From assembly GCA_001970855.1 (NCBI GenBank), contig LSSN01005951.1, forward strand, positions 1 through 23,419: DNA of 23,419 nucleotides. Reading direction: 5' to 3'. This document shows, one piece after another, positions 1 to 10,186 of this stretch. The notes below the pieces were generated by a model that was given only the letters and a program-made list of their open reading frames with translations, did not search any database and was not told the DNA's origin. This stretch comes from Smittium culicis. Taxonomy: Eukaryota > Kickxellomycota > Harpellomycetes > Harpellales > Legeriomycetaceae. How positions within the stretch are numbered: the stretch's first letter is position 1; every line of letters starts with the position of its first letter. The position numbers were made by a program, and so were the translations under genes.

Positions 1-545
1 TTACCTATAAGTTTGAAGTGAATTAGAAATAGGTACCTCATCCCTTTCCAATTTTGAATCGTCTTTTTTTACTCTTTATGTTAGAATTAATCGAGCTCTA
101 AAGGGCGATGATTGATTCATATTATACAAGGAGAGGATCGTTTAGCACAGTCTGAGACTATCTCTGTGCACAAGCCCAGCGTTCGACGGCAATACAGATC
201 TCAGCCGTTTAGCAGTTTATTGTAGGAGAACCGGGTCGATCATACCCACATTTGGGTAGGAGCCTATTTTTTATTAGTCCTGTTATATGTATGCTCTGAT
301 CAGGAGCTCAATGATCTCAACGAATTCAATTTTGTTGGAGCGAACTAAATTCCATGAATGCTTGTAACTTCAAGACATCCAGCCTACTTGAAGCAATACC
401 TGGCCGGATCTTTCGATTGGTAGATTGATCACACTTCTCTTTAGATACGCAGCCGGTAGACCGGCAGAGGAATTTATTAGTATACGAGGAGAGGGTGTAT
501 ATTAAGTCCCATCCACAGTACCTATTTTACATTAGCCGAAAGATG
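1..545. other. GC-elevated, hairpin-rich island cut by the window edge (possible mobile-element 3' end or structured RNA)
   Basis: This stretch is visibly richer in G and C than the AT-rich DNA that follows and changes composition abruptly near 545. It holds several perfect short hairpins: TACCCA/TGGGTA at 243-258, GCTC/GAGC at 293-307 around the palindrome CTGATCAG, and GCCGGT/ACCGGC at 452-465. It also holds two purine-rich tracts, at 128-137 and about 485-495, each containing GGAGAGG. A 32-codon open stretch in the second forward frame ends at the stop 113-115, just before the first tract. That order (ORF end, polypurine tract, non-coding DNA) would fit the 3' end of an LTR retrotransposon, but I see no reverse transcriptase, RNase H or integrase motif and no clear TG...CA ends. 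I compared it with remembered rRNA, 5S, U6 and tRNA sequence and found no convincing match. Identity is unknown. Confidence 0.45.
143..272 (+). other. Candidate polymerase III-type unit: A box, B-box core, nested hairpin, T-run terminator
   Basis: TAGCACAGTCTG at 143-154 is close to the tRNA-type A box. About 25 bases further on, GTTCGA at 181-186 matches the core of the B box, although its flanks do not. A six-T run at 267-272, after the hairpin at 243-258, could end a polymerase III transcript. Between the boxes the strand can fold into a nested stem: CTGAGA 152-157 with TCTCAG 199-204, TCTGT 163-167 with ACAGA 194-198, and GCC 174-176 with GGC 188-190. No tRNA cloverleaf can be drawn, because the T-arm around GTTCGA does not pair. 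A tRNA-derived SINE head or an unknown small RNA are the options; chance is not excluded. Confidence 0.2.
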
Positions 546-1849
546 TTGAGGATAACACTAACGTGTACTTTACATTATATACTATAAAATTTTTTATTAT
601 TTCATTCAATTCTCTATTTTTATTGACTTTTTATTTTCGGTTTATTTTTACCCGATAAGATGATAACACTTAATATGTCTCCCTTCTGAATTTTAACTAA
701 TACAAATAAGGTTTGATACAAAAAAATAGTAGATTAGTAGCTTTTTTTAATTGTAATGGATCAACGAAACAAATACATAGCAAATATTAATTAGATGCTT
801 GTTTCCTCTTTAAAAATTAATTAATAATCAGTGGAAAACTTATAATATGATATAAATCTTGTTTTGGCCAGCTACCAGAAATAAAAATTTTCAAATCGAG
901 AAAGTATATATTCAATAAATCGAATTATGATGCAGAAGTATATATTGGATATATAAGTTATTTTTTCAATTTATCAAAAATAAATAATTTTGACAATTAA
1001 TATTTAAATATAATGAACGTTAATATAGCATTTGATTTTATTTTTCCATTAATTTTTTATTCAAATTTAGATATTCTAAACGACTTAGATATATGAAAAT
1101 TATACAAGTACACAACTTGAACTACATTTAATAAAACTACCCCCCTTACAGAATGGATATTCATTAGATGAAAGCCTGATATAAAAAAAATAACACGCGA
1201 ATTTAAGTATTCAGGAAAAGAGAACCCTGGAAAAAACCATCTAATCAATCAGTTTTATAATTAATTAATAGAGAAGTTTACTTTAAAGTATATTAAATAT
1301 ACAACTATATCTATCTCTATAAACTAAATCTATTTTTTTATTAAAATTGTATTTTATTCGCATTTTTTATTTAGTGTATAAATAATAAATAAACTTATGA
1401 AATTTAAAAGGCTTAAAAATAATATCATTTTAAGTCATATATAGCCAATTAATTATGCTTGAATAACATTTAATTTTATCTATTTTATTTAATTACAAAA
1501 AGCTTATTTTAGAAAAATTGTATTATAGCTTAAATAAAGAAGGTTTTAGGCGAAAATTATTCTTTAAATCAAAAGAATTATATATATAACGAATTTAAAC
1601 ATTACCTAAACCAATGCACTATTCTTGATTCTAACACAATTATAAATAGTTCTTTCGAGAGTACCATAGAGAATCAAAGTTATTAATTTTGCTTTTTTTA
1701 ATAAAATTCTTATTTTTTTATATTTTTTTTTGGGGATACGTCACTAAGTATATATTTATAAGTTTATTGGTTTAGCTTTTATCAAGAAATCTCCAGCTAC
1801 TCAATTCAATTAATATTTATTATATTTTCAGATTTTTTACTTTATATTT

Positions 1850-1894
1850 GAATGAATGAATGAATTTATTAATTAATCAATTAATCAATTAATC
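1850..1894. repeat. Compound microsatellite: GAAT repeats followed by three AATTAATC units
   Basis: About four GAAT units at 1850-1865 are followed, after a few bases, by three perfect tandem copies of the 8-base unit AATTAATC at 1871-1894. It lies in AT-rich intergenic DNA with no gene nearby and looks like ordinary slippage. Confidence 0.8.
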
Positions 1895-4800
1895 AGGACT
1901 TTATATTTAGACAGTTTTTTTTTAAATAAACTTATTACGATTTTAATAGCTTTATTAATAAATTTGATTAGTATTTTAAATTAATTATAAATTTTATAGA
2001 CATTAACTAGCTTTATTTGTTTAATTTTATCCAAAATTAAACCTTGATAATATATTTCTATTTTATTCTACATATTCTATTTTATATTTATAAGCTTTAA
2101 ATTTAGAATGTATATTATCTACATATATAAAATTCATATTCTATTTTATTTTTTCTTATTTTAATTTTTTTATTCATTTAGTTATCGCTAAAAACTAAAA
2201 ATAATTTTTATTTTTATAAAACCCAAATATACCTTAAAAATATCTTTAGTTTATTCAAAATTTATCTTATTAATCGAATATAAAAATATGAATATATTTT
2301 AAACTTTTAAAGCAAAAAATTTTTTTTAAAATGATCATCAATAATTAATATTTAATTTTTAAATATTTAACCTGATCTCCGAAAAAAATCTACATAAAGT
2401 AAATAATATTAACTACCTTATAGAATTTTATACCAATTGCTTAGTTTTTAAAAATTTGCTAAATTTTTTGTATGGATAAATAAATTTAGTATTCAATAAA
2501 TTTTCCCTTACTAATTTCTATTAGAATTTTACATTTAATTATATCTCTTTTCCGAAAAAATTCAAATAATTTTTTTAGTAACTAATTAAGAGTTTTATAT
2601 TGTAGAAAAAACTTAAATATACTTCTTAAAATCCAAATATATTAATACAGGCATCAAATTTTCTAAAGCTTAATAAAAAATCATGAATTTTCTTTGGTTT
2701 ATAAGTTTTTTTTTATTAGTAATTCATAATACTAATCTTAGAAATTTTTAGTAATCTTAAACTCGAATTAAATGGGATGAATCAATATATTTCTTTTCTG
2801 TGAACCATAAATTCGAATAAAAATTAAATAATAATTAATTTAACCATATAATTAAACAAATAAAAACTTGTAAAGATATAATTCATATAATTAATCAACT
2901 ATTCTCACAGCAGTGATATTAAAAAAAGCTTTAGATTTATTTGAGAAAAATTAAAAATTATTCTTGTTTTTTTTATGATTATTGCCTAATTGATACTTCA
3001 ATAATCTTATCAAAAATTATGAAAGCGTTTTACCCAATAATAGCGAAATATATCGATTACTATTAGTAATATGTTTTTTTAATAGGAGCAAATATCTCGA
3101 TTCAAATATTAAAATAAAAAGAATTAAATTAATAAAATCTTACATGTTTATTTTTAATTTATAAATAAAAAACTCAACAATAAGCTATTTAAAATTTTAT
3201 TATCTTCTCAAAATTAGCTATTATTTATCAGTATATTAAAATATATGGTAAGTTGTTCAAATAAAAATTAAAACATAATTTTTTTTATTAAATATAGAAT
3301 CCTAATTATTATTATATTTTTATGCCTATTAAAAAATATGATAGAAATAATATCATTTATAACCCTCCCTTTTTTTTATGATTATAATGCTACGAAATCT
3401 ATAAAATTTTCAAAAAAATTGTAAAAATTCGCAAATAGTATATTATCATATACATAATTGCCTATATTGAGTAAAATTTTTTTATATACACAGATATGGA
3501 TATTTTGACCTTTATTAATATGTTCAATTTTATTTATACTCAACATAACTATTTTTGTTCCCGTTAAGGTAGCTTTTACTCTTTATCTAGTTACATATAA
3601 TATTGATATATCAACACTATATGGGATATCCTTAGGGTAAGAGGATCTTGATTTCTTTGAAATTATATTTTACTTGTATATTAGGCAATGGTATTGGTTG
3701 TATCATAAAATTTATTTGATAATAAAATATAATAAGATTTAAAAATGAAAGTAAGCCTGAAAAGCTGAAAAAAATTAATAGGAAAAGTTCTGTTCCTAGA
3801 AATAATCACTAAAAATATTTTTAGAGGTTCATTTCTTATTGAAATATAAATACTTAATAATATCTTGGTTAGCCAGTAAGTAAAAAGACAAAAGATTTTA
3901 GAAATCATCAAGCTCTATAAGCTACCCAAAAGAATTTTTGCTATTTTTTATACATAATATATGTAGGTATGTTATCCTAATCTATTTAACGGTATAAATT
4001 GCATATCTTGTCATAATATATATTTTTTCTACATTTTTATTTTTGAAAAAATAAGAGTAAATCTATAGATACTAATGCTTCTAGAATATATTTAACCCTC
4101 CCTGAACGAGGAAAAAAAATCTTTTTTAATTTTTTGCATATTTTTATTTAAATTTATCGTTAATAGTTTGAGCCATATAAGTTGAGTGTGTTATGTAATT
4201 TCCGATTTGGTACTCTATAAATTCAAAATGGTTTATTTTTTTCTTCAAAATAACTATATAAAGGTAGCTCTTTTTTTAAACTCGCAGGATTGAGAAAATA
4301 TTTTTTCTTTTTAAACAACCAGTAAAAAAGATAAAAGATTGAGCCTACTTAATAGTACAGCGGTAGCTCGTCTAAATATTCAATCTAATTGATTTTATAT
4401 ATAACCTTTATATCACATTCCATGTAATATAAATTCAGCAATTTTATAGATTACACACCTAAAAATACTTAATGAACCTTGAGATCTTATAGCTTTGTTT
4501 ATTTTATTCAGTTAACCCTTACTAATTTGTTGAATTCCTTTAAATTATGTATCTCGCAAAAATAATACCCTCCAATCAGAGGGTATACTGCGAGGAGTAA
4601 TGAAAGATTCTATACTATTTACAGGGAAAGAGTACAATCATCTAAAACAATCGAACGCTAGTTTCTGAAAATATAATAGGATGTTTTAGAGATAAAAAAT
4701 TTCACCTAATAGAAACAGATTTTTAGGGTTTCATAAATTATTAATGTATTCTGGAAATGATCGTATAGGTGGTAGGTTATTCTTAGGCTCCAAATAAACT

Positions 4801-5720
4801 TAATGGATTTATATAGAAATAAAATCGGGCTCTATAAATATTATTCTGCATGTTTTACCCTCTTTGATTCTGCGATTTGACCTATCATATTTAATTTTTT
4901 TTTTTTTGTTAGTTAAAAGCTGAATTCAAGATTATGCATCTAAAAAAACAATTATATTGACTATTACTTCTAATATTTTTTATATATTTTAGTTGAATTT
5001 GATAGGTATTATTTTTTCAGTTATTTGAATATTATTAGAGTAAAAATTTTTTTTAGCCCCACTCAGATAAGAGTATACTTTCAAATGATTAATTTTATAG
5101 TGTACCGAATTTTGCTATCTTTTTTTTTTTTTGAAATTTTTTGAGGAGAATCTAGTATACTCAAACTAAAAAAAAAAGGGTACTTGGATGGAATTGTGTT
5201 TATCTTTTAAAATTGTTTTTTGGATTAGTGATTATTTTTTATAGTTTTATATTTGTCTAACTCTTCATCCATTGTGTGATGATCTAGGTTTTTATATTTG
5301 ATTTATAATAAAATGTAATACAAAAGCAGTATAAAAGGGAAAATTGAATTAGGACAAAAACAAGAGTAAAGGAAAACTAGCACAAGAAATTAATGTTGAA
5401 AATCCTAACCATAGCATGTGAATAGCTAAGATCCTTATTATATGTATAACAGTATTATAATAAATAAACTATAGTATGTTATTGACAATAAAAACGCCTT
5501 TAAAATGTATGGGTAATATAATACCTGATTGGTCGGTTAAATAATATGAATTGAGCCAATTAAACATATTTATAAATTAAAAACCAGAACTTGGTGAAAT
5601 TAATTCATAGTAGAGTTTTTGCCGTACTATGTTTAATACCTACTTGAATTTTCCAAATATACAACCAACCTAGTTTATGAGTCCCCCGCTCATACAAATT
5701 ATTTTTTTCCTTTAGCTCAA

Positions 5721-5750
5721 TATCACAAAATATCACAAAATACTACAAAA
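5721..5750. repeat. Three tandem 10-base units (TATCACAAAA)
   Basis: Two identical copies of TATCACAAAA at 5721-5740 are followed by a third with two changes, TACTACAAAA, at 5741-5750. It lies about 1 kb upstream of the USO1 start codon. It may be a simple tandem duplication; a repeated protein-binding site is possible but unsupported. Confidence 0.75.
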
Positions 5751-6029
5751 TCGATAAATGTAAAAATGATTTTTTTTGAATTTATGGTTTTACTATTATT
5801 GACCCAAACACGGTACATTCTGGAGTCTTTAACCAAGTAGTTTAAACGTATAACCGACTGCAGATATTAAGTTTATTGATAAAACTTTTCTTAGTTAAAT
5901 TGCACTTTGTTATCAATTTTTTTATTTTAATTTAACTTGTTTGAGGGTTTTCTAAATAAAATTTTAATAAAAACAAAAAATATGCTTTGCTAAATAAGAT
6001 ACAGATTTTTATTGTAATAAGGGCGTATT

Positions 6030-6078
6030 ACCAATAAATTTGAGATATGGAGTTGCTAGAGCGGTGGAGAGGGGAAGG
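6030..6078 (+). repeat. Dispersed GC-rich repeat fragment, copy A
   Basis: This 49-base GC-richer patch shares an exact 14-base core, GGAGTTGCTAGAGC (6049-6062), and the motif ACCAAT exactly 19 bases upstream of it, with a patch on the opposite strand at 18058-18106. About 32 of the 49 bases agree without gaps. In one frame both copies read Pro-x-x-x-x-Tyr-Gly-Val-Ala-Arg-Ala-x-Glu, with a synonymous Tyr codon change (TAT here, TAC there). Possible sources are a decayed coding fragment of a mobile element or a SINE; I do not recognise the family. Confidence 0.5.
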
Positions 6079-6360
6079 GAGAGTCAGTTTAAAGCTATAT
6101 TTTTATAATTTTTTAAATAATTAAATTCCATTATTTTTTTAGGAAAGTTTATTAATAAACAGTTGAAAACTCATAATATTATTAAAATCTTGCTATTACT
6201 AAAGAAAATATAATGAAAAGAAAATATAAGTCAGAAAATTGGAATTTTTCATATCATTAATTTTAGTTTCTGCCTATCTTTTAATTGTTATCAGAAACGG
6301 AATTCTATACGTTTGAACTTTTCAAGCTATTGTCTGTTGTCTATTGCCTATGAAAAAACT

Positions 6361-6509
6361 ATTGGTCGAATGAATTGACATTAACAGAGTATCAAGTAGT
6401 TATAACGATTTAACCACCATAAATACTGATGCTTGATAATTGTTATTGGCCCAAGTGTTAGATGATATATAACCGTTATTGGACAAAATCAAAAATTCTT
6501 GACCATTGG
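6361..6509 (+). promoter_or_regulatory. Cluster of four ATTGG (inverted CCAAT) motifs upstream of USO1
   Basis: ATTGG occurs at 6361-6365, 6445-6449, 6478-6482 and 6505-6509, from about 380 to 235 bases before the USO1 start codon. CCAAT boxes are bound by the HAP/NF-Y complex in fungi and animals and commonly lie at this distance from genes. This four-fold cluster sits immediately upstream of the only gene in this part of the window. No TATA box can be singled out in DNA this AT-rich. Function is inferred from motif and position only. Confidence 0.35.
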
Positions 6510-6568
6510 CCATTGAAGCCAAAGCCCTATTTCATTCGCTGTGCTAAATTTATTGTGTTAATTTAAAC

Positions 6569-6586
6569 ATGTGGGCTTTGAGTTAG
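6569..6586 (+). other. Possible upstream ORF in the USO1 leader
   Basis: The reading frame ATG TGG GCT TTG AGT TAG encodes only five residues (MWALS) and ends 157 bases before the USO1 ATG. It matters only if transcription starts upstream of 6569, which the sequence does not show. Confidence 0.2.
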
Positions 6587-6743
6587 TACAAGTTTTACAT
6601 TTTTTTAATACTAACGCAATAATTTCAAAGCTAAAAAACACTTTTTATACAACATATATTTTAAAAAAAGGTCATTCCCATTTCAAGATAAGAAAAAAAA
6701 ATAATTCAAACGCCCACTCAATTACACTTTTTACTTTAATATT

Positions 6744-9700
6744 ATGGATTTTTTCTCAAAAGGGTATAGCGCTCTTGTGGGCGAAGGTAAAAATTTACAA
6801 CAAACTCCTGAACTCACAATTCAAAAACTTACCGATAGAGTCTCTGCATCAACACTTATCGAGGATAGAAGAGCCGCTGTTCTAGGTTTAAAAGGTTTAG
6901 CGAAAGAGTATAAAAGAGTAAGCTCGTTTCCTTTTATTTATTCGCCACACTCTTCCACCTATTTATTTTCCTTTCAATAATCATTATTCGTTTCCTATCT
7001 ACTAGATTGTCGGGGAAGAAGCTCTAGATCCACTTCTTTCTTTACTCCAAGAAGAATATGAAGATCCAAGTTTAATTAAATCCATACTCGAAACCATAAA
7101 CAATCTTATTACCACAGAAGAATATGTATTAATACTTTTCCTGCAATTTATTTAATAGTACAATTAAAATTATTTACACATACTCTTTTCTTTCGCTAGG
7201 ACAATCCAAAAGAAATTTCTCTTTGGCACGCAAAAGTTATCGTTGAGGTTGGTTATGATTTCTACTATTCTATTTCATTAACTAAGCCTAATCTGGTTGT
7301 AAATTTCTCATCATATTTTTTTTTTATTTCCACCTTTTATAAAAAATAGAATGACGAGCACATAGCCCGTTTATTGGCACTTATTGGAGACTCCGACTTT
7401 TATATTAAATACAATGCCTTGCAGCAATTAGGCATTCTATTTGCTCATTCAGGCGAAGCTCTAATCTCAAAAATTTTGGTATCCCCTGTTGGAGTAGGAA
7501 AACTCGTAGATTTACTTTCTGATACAACTGAAATCATTAGAAATGGTACCGCATCTATCATCGCTCCTTATTTATTTAAAAAATTTTATTTCTATTTTAT
7601 CTAATTTATTTTTTACGTCATCTTAATTCTATAATCATCTTACCTTATTTATTATGTAGAAGGAGTTCAGCTACTTATTTTGATGACCGAAAAAAACTCT
7701 GAAATTCAAAAAATCCTTGCTTTTGAAAACACTTTTGAAATTTTGTTTTCTATTATTATTGAAGAAGGAGGCGTTGGCGGAAATATTATTGTTCAAGATT
7801 GCTTACAACTACTTTACAACCTCCTCGGATTTAATATTTCTAACCAGGTAATTTTGCTTCTATACTTCTGATTTAGTTATTTTTTTATTATTTCTAATTT
7901 AATTCATATATAAATTACATTTCAATACACTACCTACAATGTACTATATAAAACAAAACATATTATTTACTAAAATATCTATATCTCTCTTTTTTTTTTA
8001 GAAATATTTCAGAGAAACCTCGTGTATTCAAAGATTGCCTGATCTCCTTTTTTTTGACCCTAGTGAAAATGATATCACTGGATACGGAACCCAAGATTCT
8101 GGTTGGAAGGATCAACATGCTAGGAATATCTTAGTTGTTCTAGAAATAATCAGAATGCTTGTGCAACATGGAAACACTGATACTTTCATCAACCAAAAAT
8201 CTATGCAAACTTGTGGAATGGTATCACCGCTACTTCAACATGCGCTTTCGCTAGAAGCACCTTCTACTGTTCGTGCCCAATCTTTGGCTGCAGTTGGTGA
8301 TATTATTAGATCAAATTCTGAAAACCAAAATATTTTCCAACGCATTTTAATCTCTGCATCTCCTGATTACGATGAACATGATCATGAAGGAGCTTCAACC
8401 ACCCCTGTAAAGGTTTTGCCAGAACCTGCCATTTTAGTAATCTCTAGAATCGCCGTAGGATCTTGCCCACCCGAGTTAAACGAAGAATCTTACCATTTAG
8501 TTAGATCAGCTGCTACTTATCTCATTAAATGCTATTTGGAAAATAATCCAGATGCTCAGTTGGCAATTTCTGCTACATTCAATCCTCCACCAACCGACGA
8601 TATCCTTGAAGGTAACGAATCTCAGCAATCTGTTGGAAGTTTACTTGTGTCAGTGATGACTCTCCCAGTAAAACAGCCAACTATATCTGATACCTTAAGA
8701 ATCTGCAATGCATTGAGCTTGTTTTCATTATTGGTTCATCTCAACGAGGACTGCAAAATGTTAGCACTTAAAGTTATCGTAGAGAATTATAATGGATCTG
8801 ATTGCGAGTTGTTATTGGCTTTATTAAGACAAGCTATTTCTATTTCTAAAAACTTATCGCCAAACTCTGAAGCTCAAGACAGTAGTCAAAGTGTTCTACT
8901 ATGCTCTCAGTATTTGAGCACCTTATCCCTTTGGCTTTATAACTGTCCTCCATGTGTCACTTGCTTCCTTAAAGACAAAGATGCTTCAAACTTTTTGATT
9001 GAAAATATTAGCAGACCTGTTTCAAAAGGATTTTTACTGCAAGGAATTTCATCATTTTTGTTTGGAGTTGTTTATGAATTTAACTCTGAGCCTAATACCA
9101 GCGTTAAAAACAGTGATTTACACCTAATCTTAAATAAAAGACTTGGTGTTGATCACCTTTTACTAAACCTATCTAGACTCAATGACTCTAATGAAATTCA
9201 TAACGTATTTTCTAAAGATTCATTTGATTCAAGTAACCAAAAACTAGTAAGCCTAAATTAAGCTTTTTATTTATTTAACTTTAATTTGTATTTTTTTTTA
9301 TTTTGTACTTCAATCAACCTAAAAAATTACTAACTAAAAATAGGACTTGAATACTCTAAAGATTGGCTATTCATTCGCCGTTCTCTTCAGATCTCATATC
9401 AATCAACTAAAGTCAACGATTAGGAAAGACCCTGATTCAATTGCAGTTCATTCCACCCCCGTTGTAAATAGCCCCAAGACTTTTGAACCTGAAGAAAATT
9501 CAAAAAAAGAAAACCAAAGCAATAAAAAGAAGTCCTCCAAAAAATCTTCCAATGGGACCTCTGAAGAAACTGTTAGTAAATCTAAGTATGATGAGCTTAA
9601 TGCTTTATTATTAGCTAAAACTAACGAGTTAAGTACCACTTTAGAAAAGCTAGAAAATATGAGCGTATCTAACAAAAAGAATAAGAACAAAAATAAAAAT

Positions 9701-10186
9701 AACAACAGCAACAGCAACAATGATAATGATAATAGTAAAGTTGACGATCTAAACAAGGAAATTTCCGAGTTAAAAAAATTAAATTCGGATCTTGAAAAAA
9801 AATTGGAGTCGTCTAACTCTGAAATAGAAAAGCTAAATAACCAAATATCTGAAGATAAAAATAAATTTATAACTTTAGAATCCAATTTTTCTGAAAAGGA
9901 AAAATCTCTCACAGAACAGTTAAGCTCTGCTAACACTAAAATTTCATCTCTTGAAGAGCAAATTACCACTCTATCAGCTGAAAATAAGGCTAAAAAATCC
10001 TCGGACCCGGGAATAAAGGATTTAGAAGACAAGATAATTGAGCTAGAAAAAGAACAAGAAGATTTGTTAGTTCTTTTGGCTGACCAAGACGCCTCATGTA
10101 AGAGCTACAGAAAACAACTTCGCGAAAAAGGCGTAGATATTCCACCTTCCGATGTTGAAGATGATGATGAAGATCTTGAAGATTAA
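6744..10186 (+). CDS. USO1: General vesicular transport factor Uso1/p115, Golgi tether (7 exons, 937 aa)
   Basis: The product is the long coiled-coil tether that captures ER-derived COPII vesicles at the cis-Golgi with Rab1/Ypt1 and SNAREs. Exons: 6744-6917, 7006-7125, 7200-7247, 7350-7545, 7660-7847, 8002-9246, 9344-10186. The spliced length, 2814 nt, is an exact multiple of three. Residues 1-657 match the armadillo-type p115 head: TIQKLTDRVSASTLIEDRR near the N-terminus, then ILVSPVGVGKLVDLL, EIIRNEGVQLL and KILAFENTFE (the last two depend on splicing exon 4 to exon 5), and LWLYNCPPCVTCFL in exon 6. Exon 7 completes the head, then has a Lys/Ser/Asn-rich linker (Asn run about 770-789), a heptad-rich coiled coil (about 790-915), the family motif DLLVLLADQD at 897-906 and an acidic end. 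The ATG has A at -3 and G at +4. Length is close to animal p115 and much shorter than yeast Uso1. The least certain junction is the GTTGGT donor at 7248. Confidence 0.93.
9247..9343 (+). other. USO1 intron 6 with a perfect TACTAAC branch site
   Basis: This phase-0 intron starts GTAAGC and ends TAG. TACTAAC at 9328-9334 is the textbook yeast branch site, and its branch adenosine (9333) lies only 10 bases before the terminal AG dinucleotide's G (9343). Reading through the intron would stop the protein within a few codons. Splicing instead joins the end of the p115 head in exon 6 to its continuation in exon 7, whose start (LNTLKIGYSFAVLF) matches the family consensus before the coiled coil. Confidence 0.85.

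Larger units (their letters stand above)
546..6029. other. AT-rich intergenic desert without recognisable genes
   Basis: Apart from the repeats and hairpins listed separately, I see no supported gene in this stretch. Open frames are short, of AT-rich low complexity, and have no recognisable motif. Slightly less AT-rich patches lie near 3540-3680, 4090-4130, 4340-4370, 4560-4870 and 5630-5700; none translates into anything I recognise. Two small perfect hairpins stand out: TACCCTC/GAGGGTA at 4566-4585 with a six-base loop, and TATGAG/CTCATA at 5676-5694 with a C-rich loop. A 12-base palindrome, TTGATATATCAA, is at 3603-3614. No tRNA or rRNA was recognised by eye. Confidence 0.6.

Noticed and set aside
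1..545. 3' end of large-subunit rRNA
   Set aside because: Short look-alikes to conserved LSU strings exist, but the long invariant blocks of the 3' domain are absent in both strands.
1057..1248. 63-codon minus-strand ORF
   Set aside because: Low-complexity hydrophobic translation of AT-rich DNA without family resemblance.
3681..3911. 76-codon minus-strand ORF in the left desert
   Set aside because: The Ile/Leu/Phe-rich product is what AT-rich DNA yields by chance; no motif, no GC rise and no neighbouring exon.
3872..4346. Repeat pair CCAGTAA...AAAAGAT...AAAAGATT at about 3872 and 4319
   Set aside because: The match is short, gapped and almost all A/T, so it is expected by chance here.
4340..4400. 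tRNA-like string around CAGCGGTAGCTCG
   Set aside because: It resembles a D-arm only; no T-arm B box or acceptor stem follows.
6571..6885. 104-codon plus-strand ORF overlapping the USO1 start
   Set aside because: It starts with GTG in a eukaryote, is Lys/Asn/Ile-rich, and overlaps the well-supported first USO1 exon in another frame.
9448..10032. 194-codon minus-strand ORF
   Set aside because: It is the antisense shadow of the USO1 coiled-coil exon; its Ser/Leu-rich product mirrors Glu/Lys/Asn codons on the coding strand.
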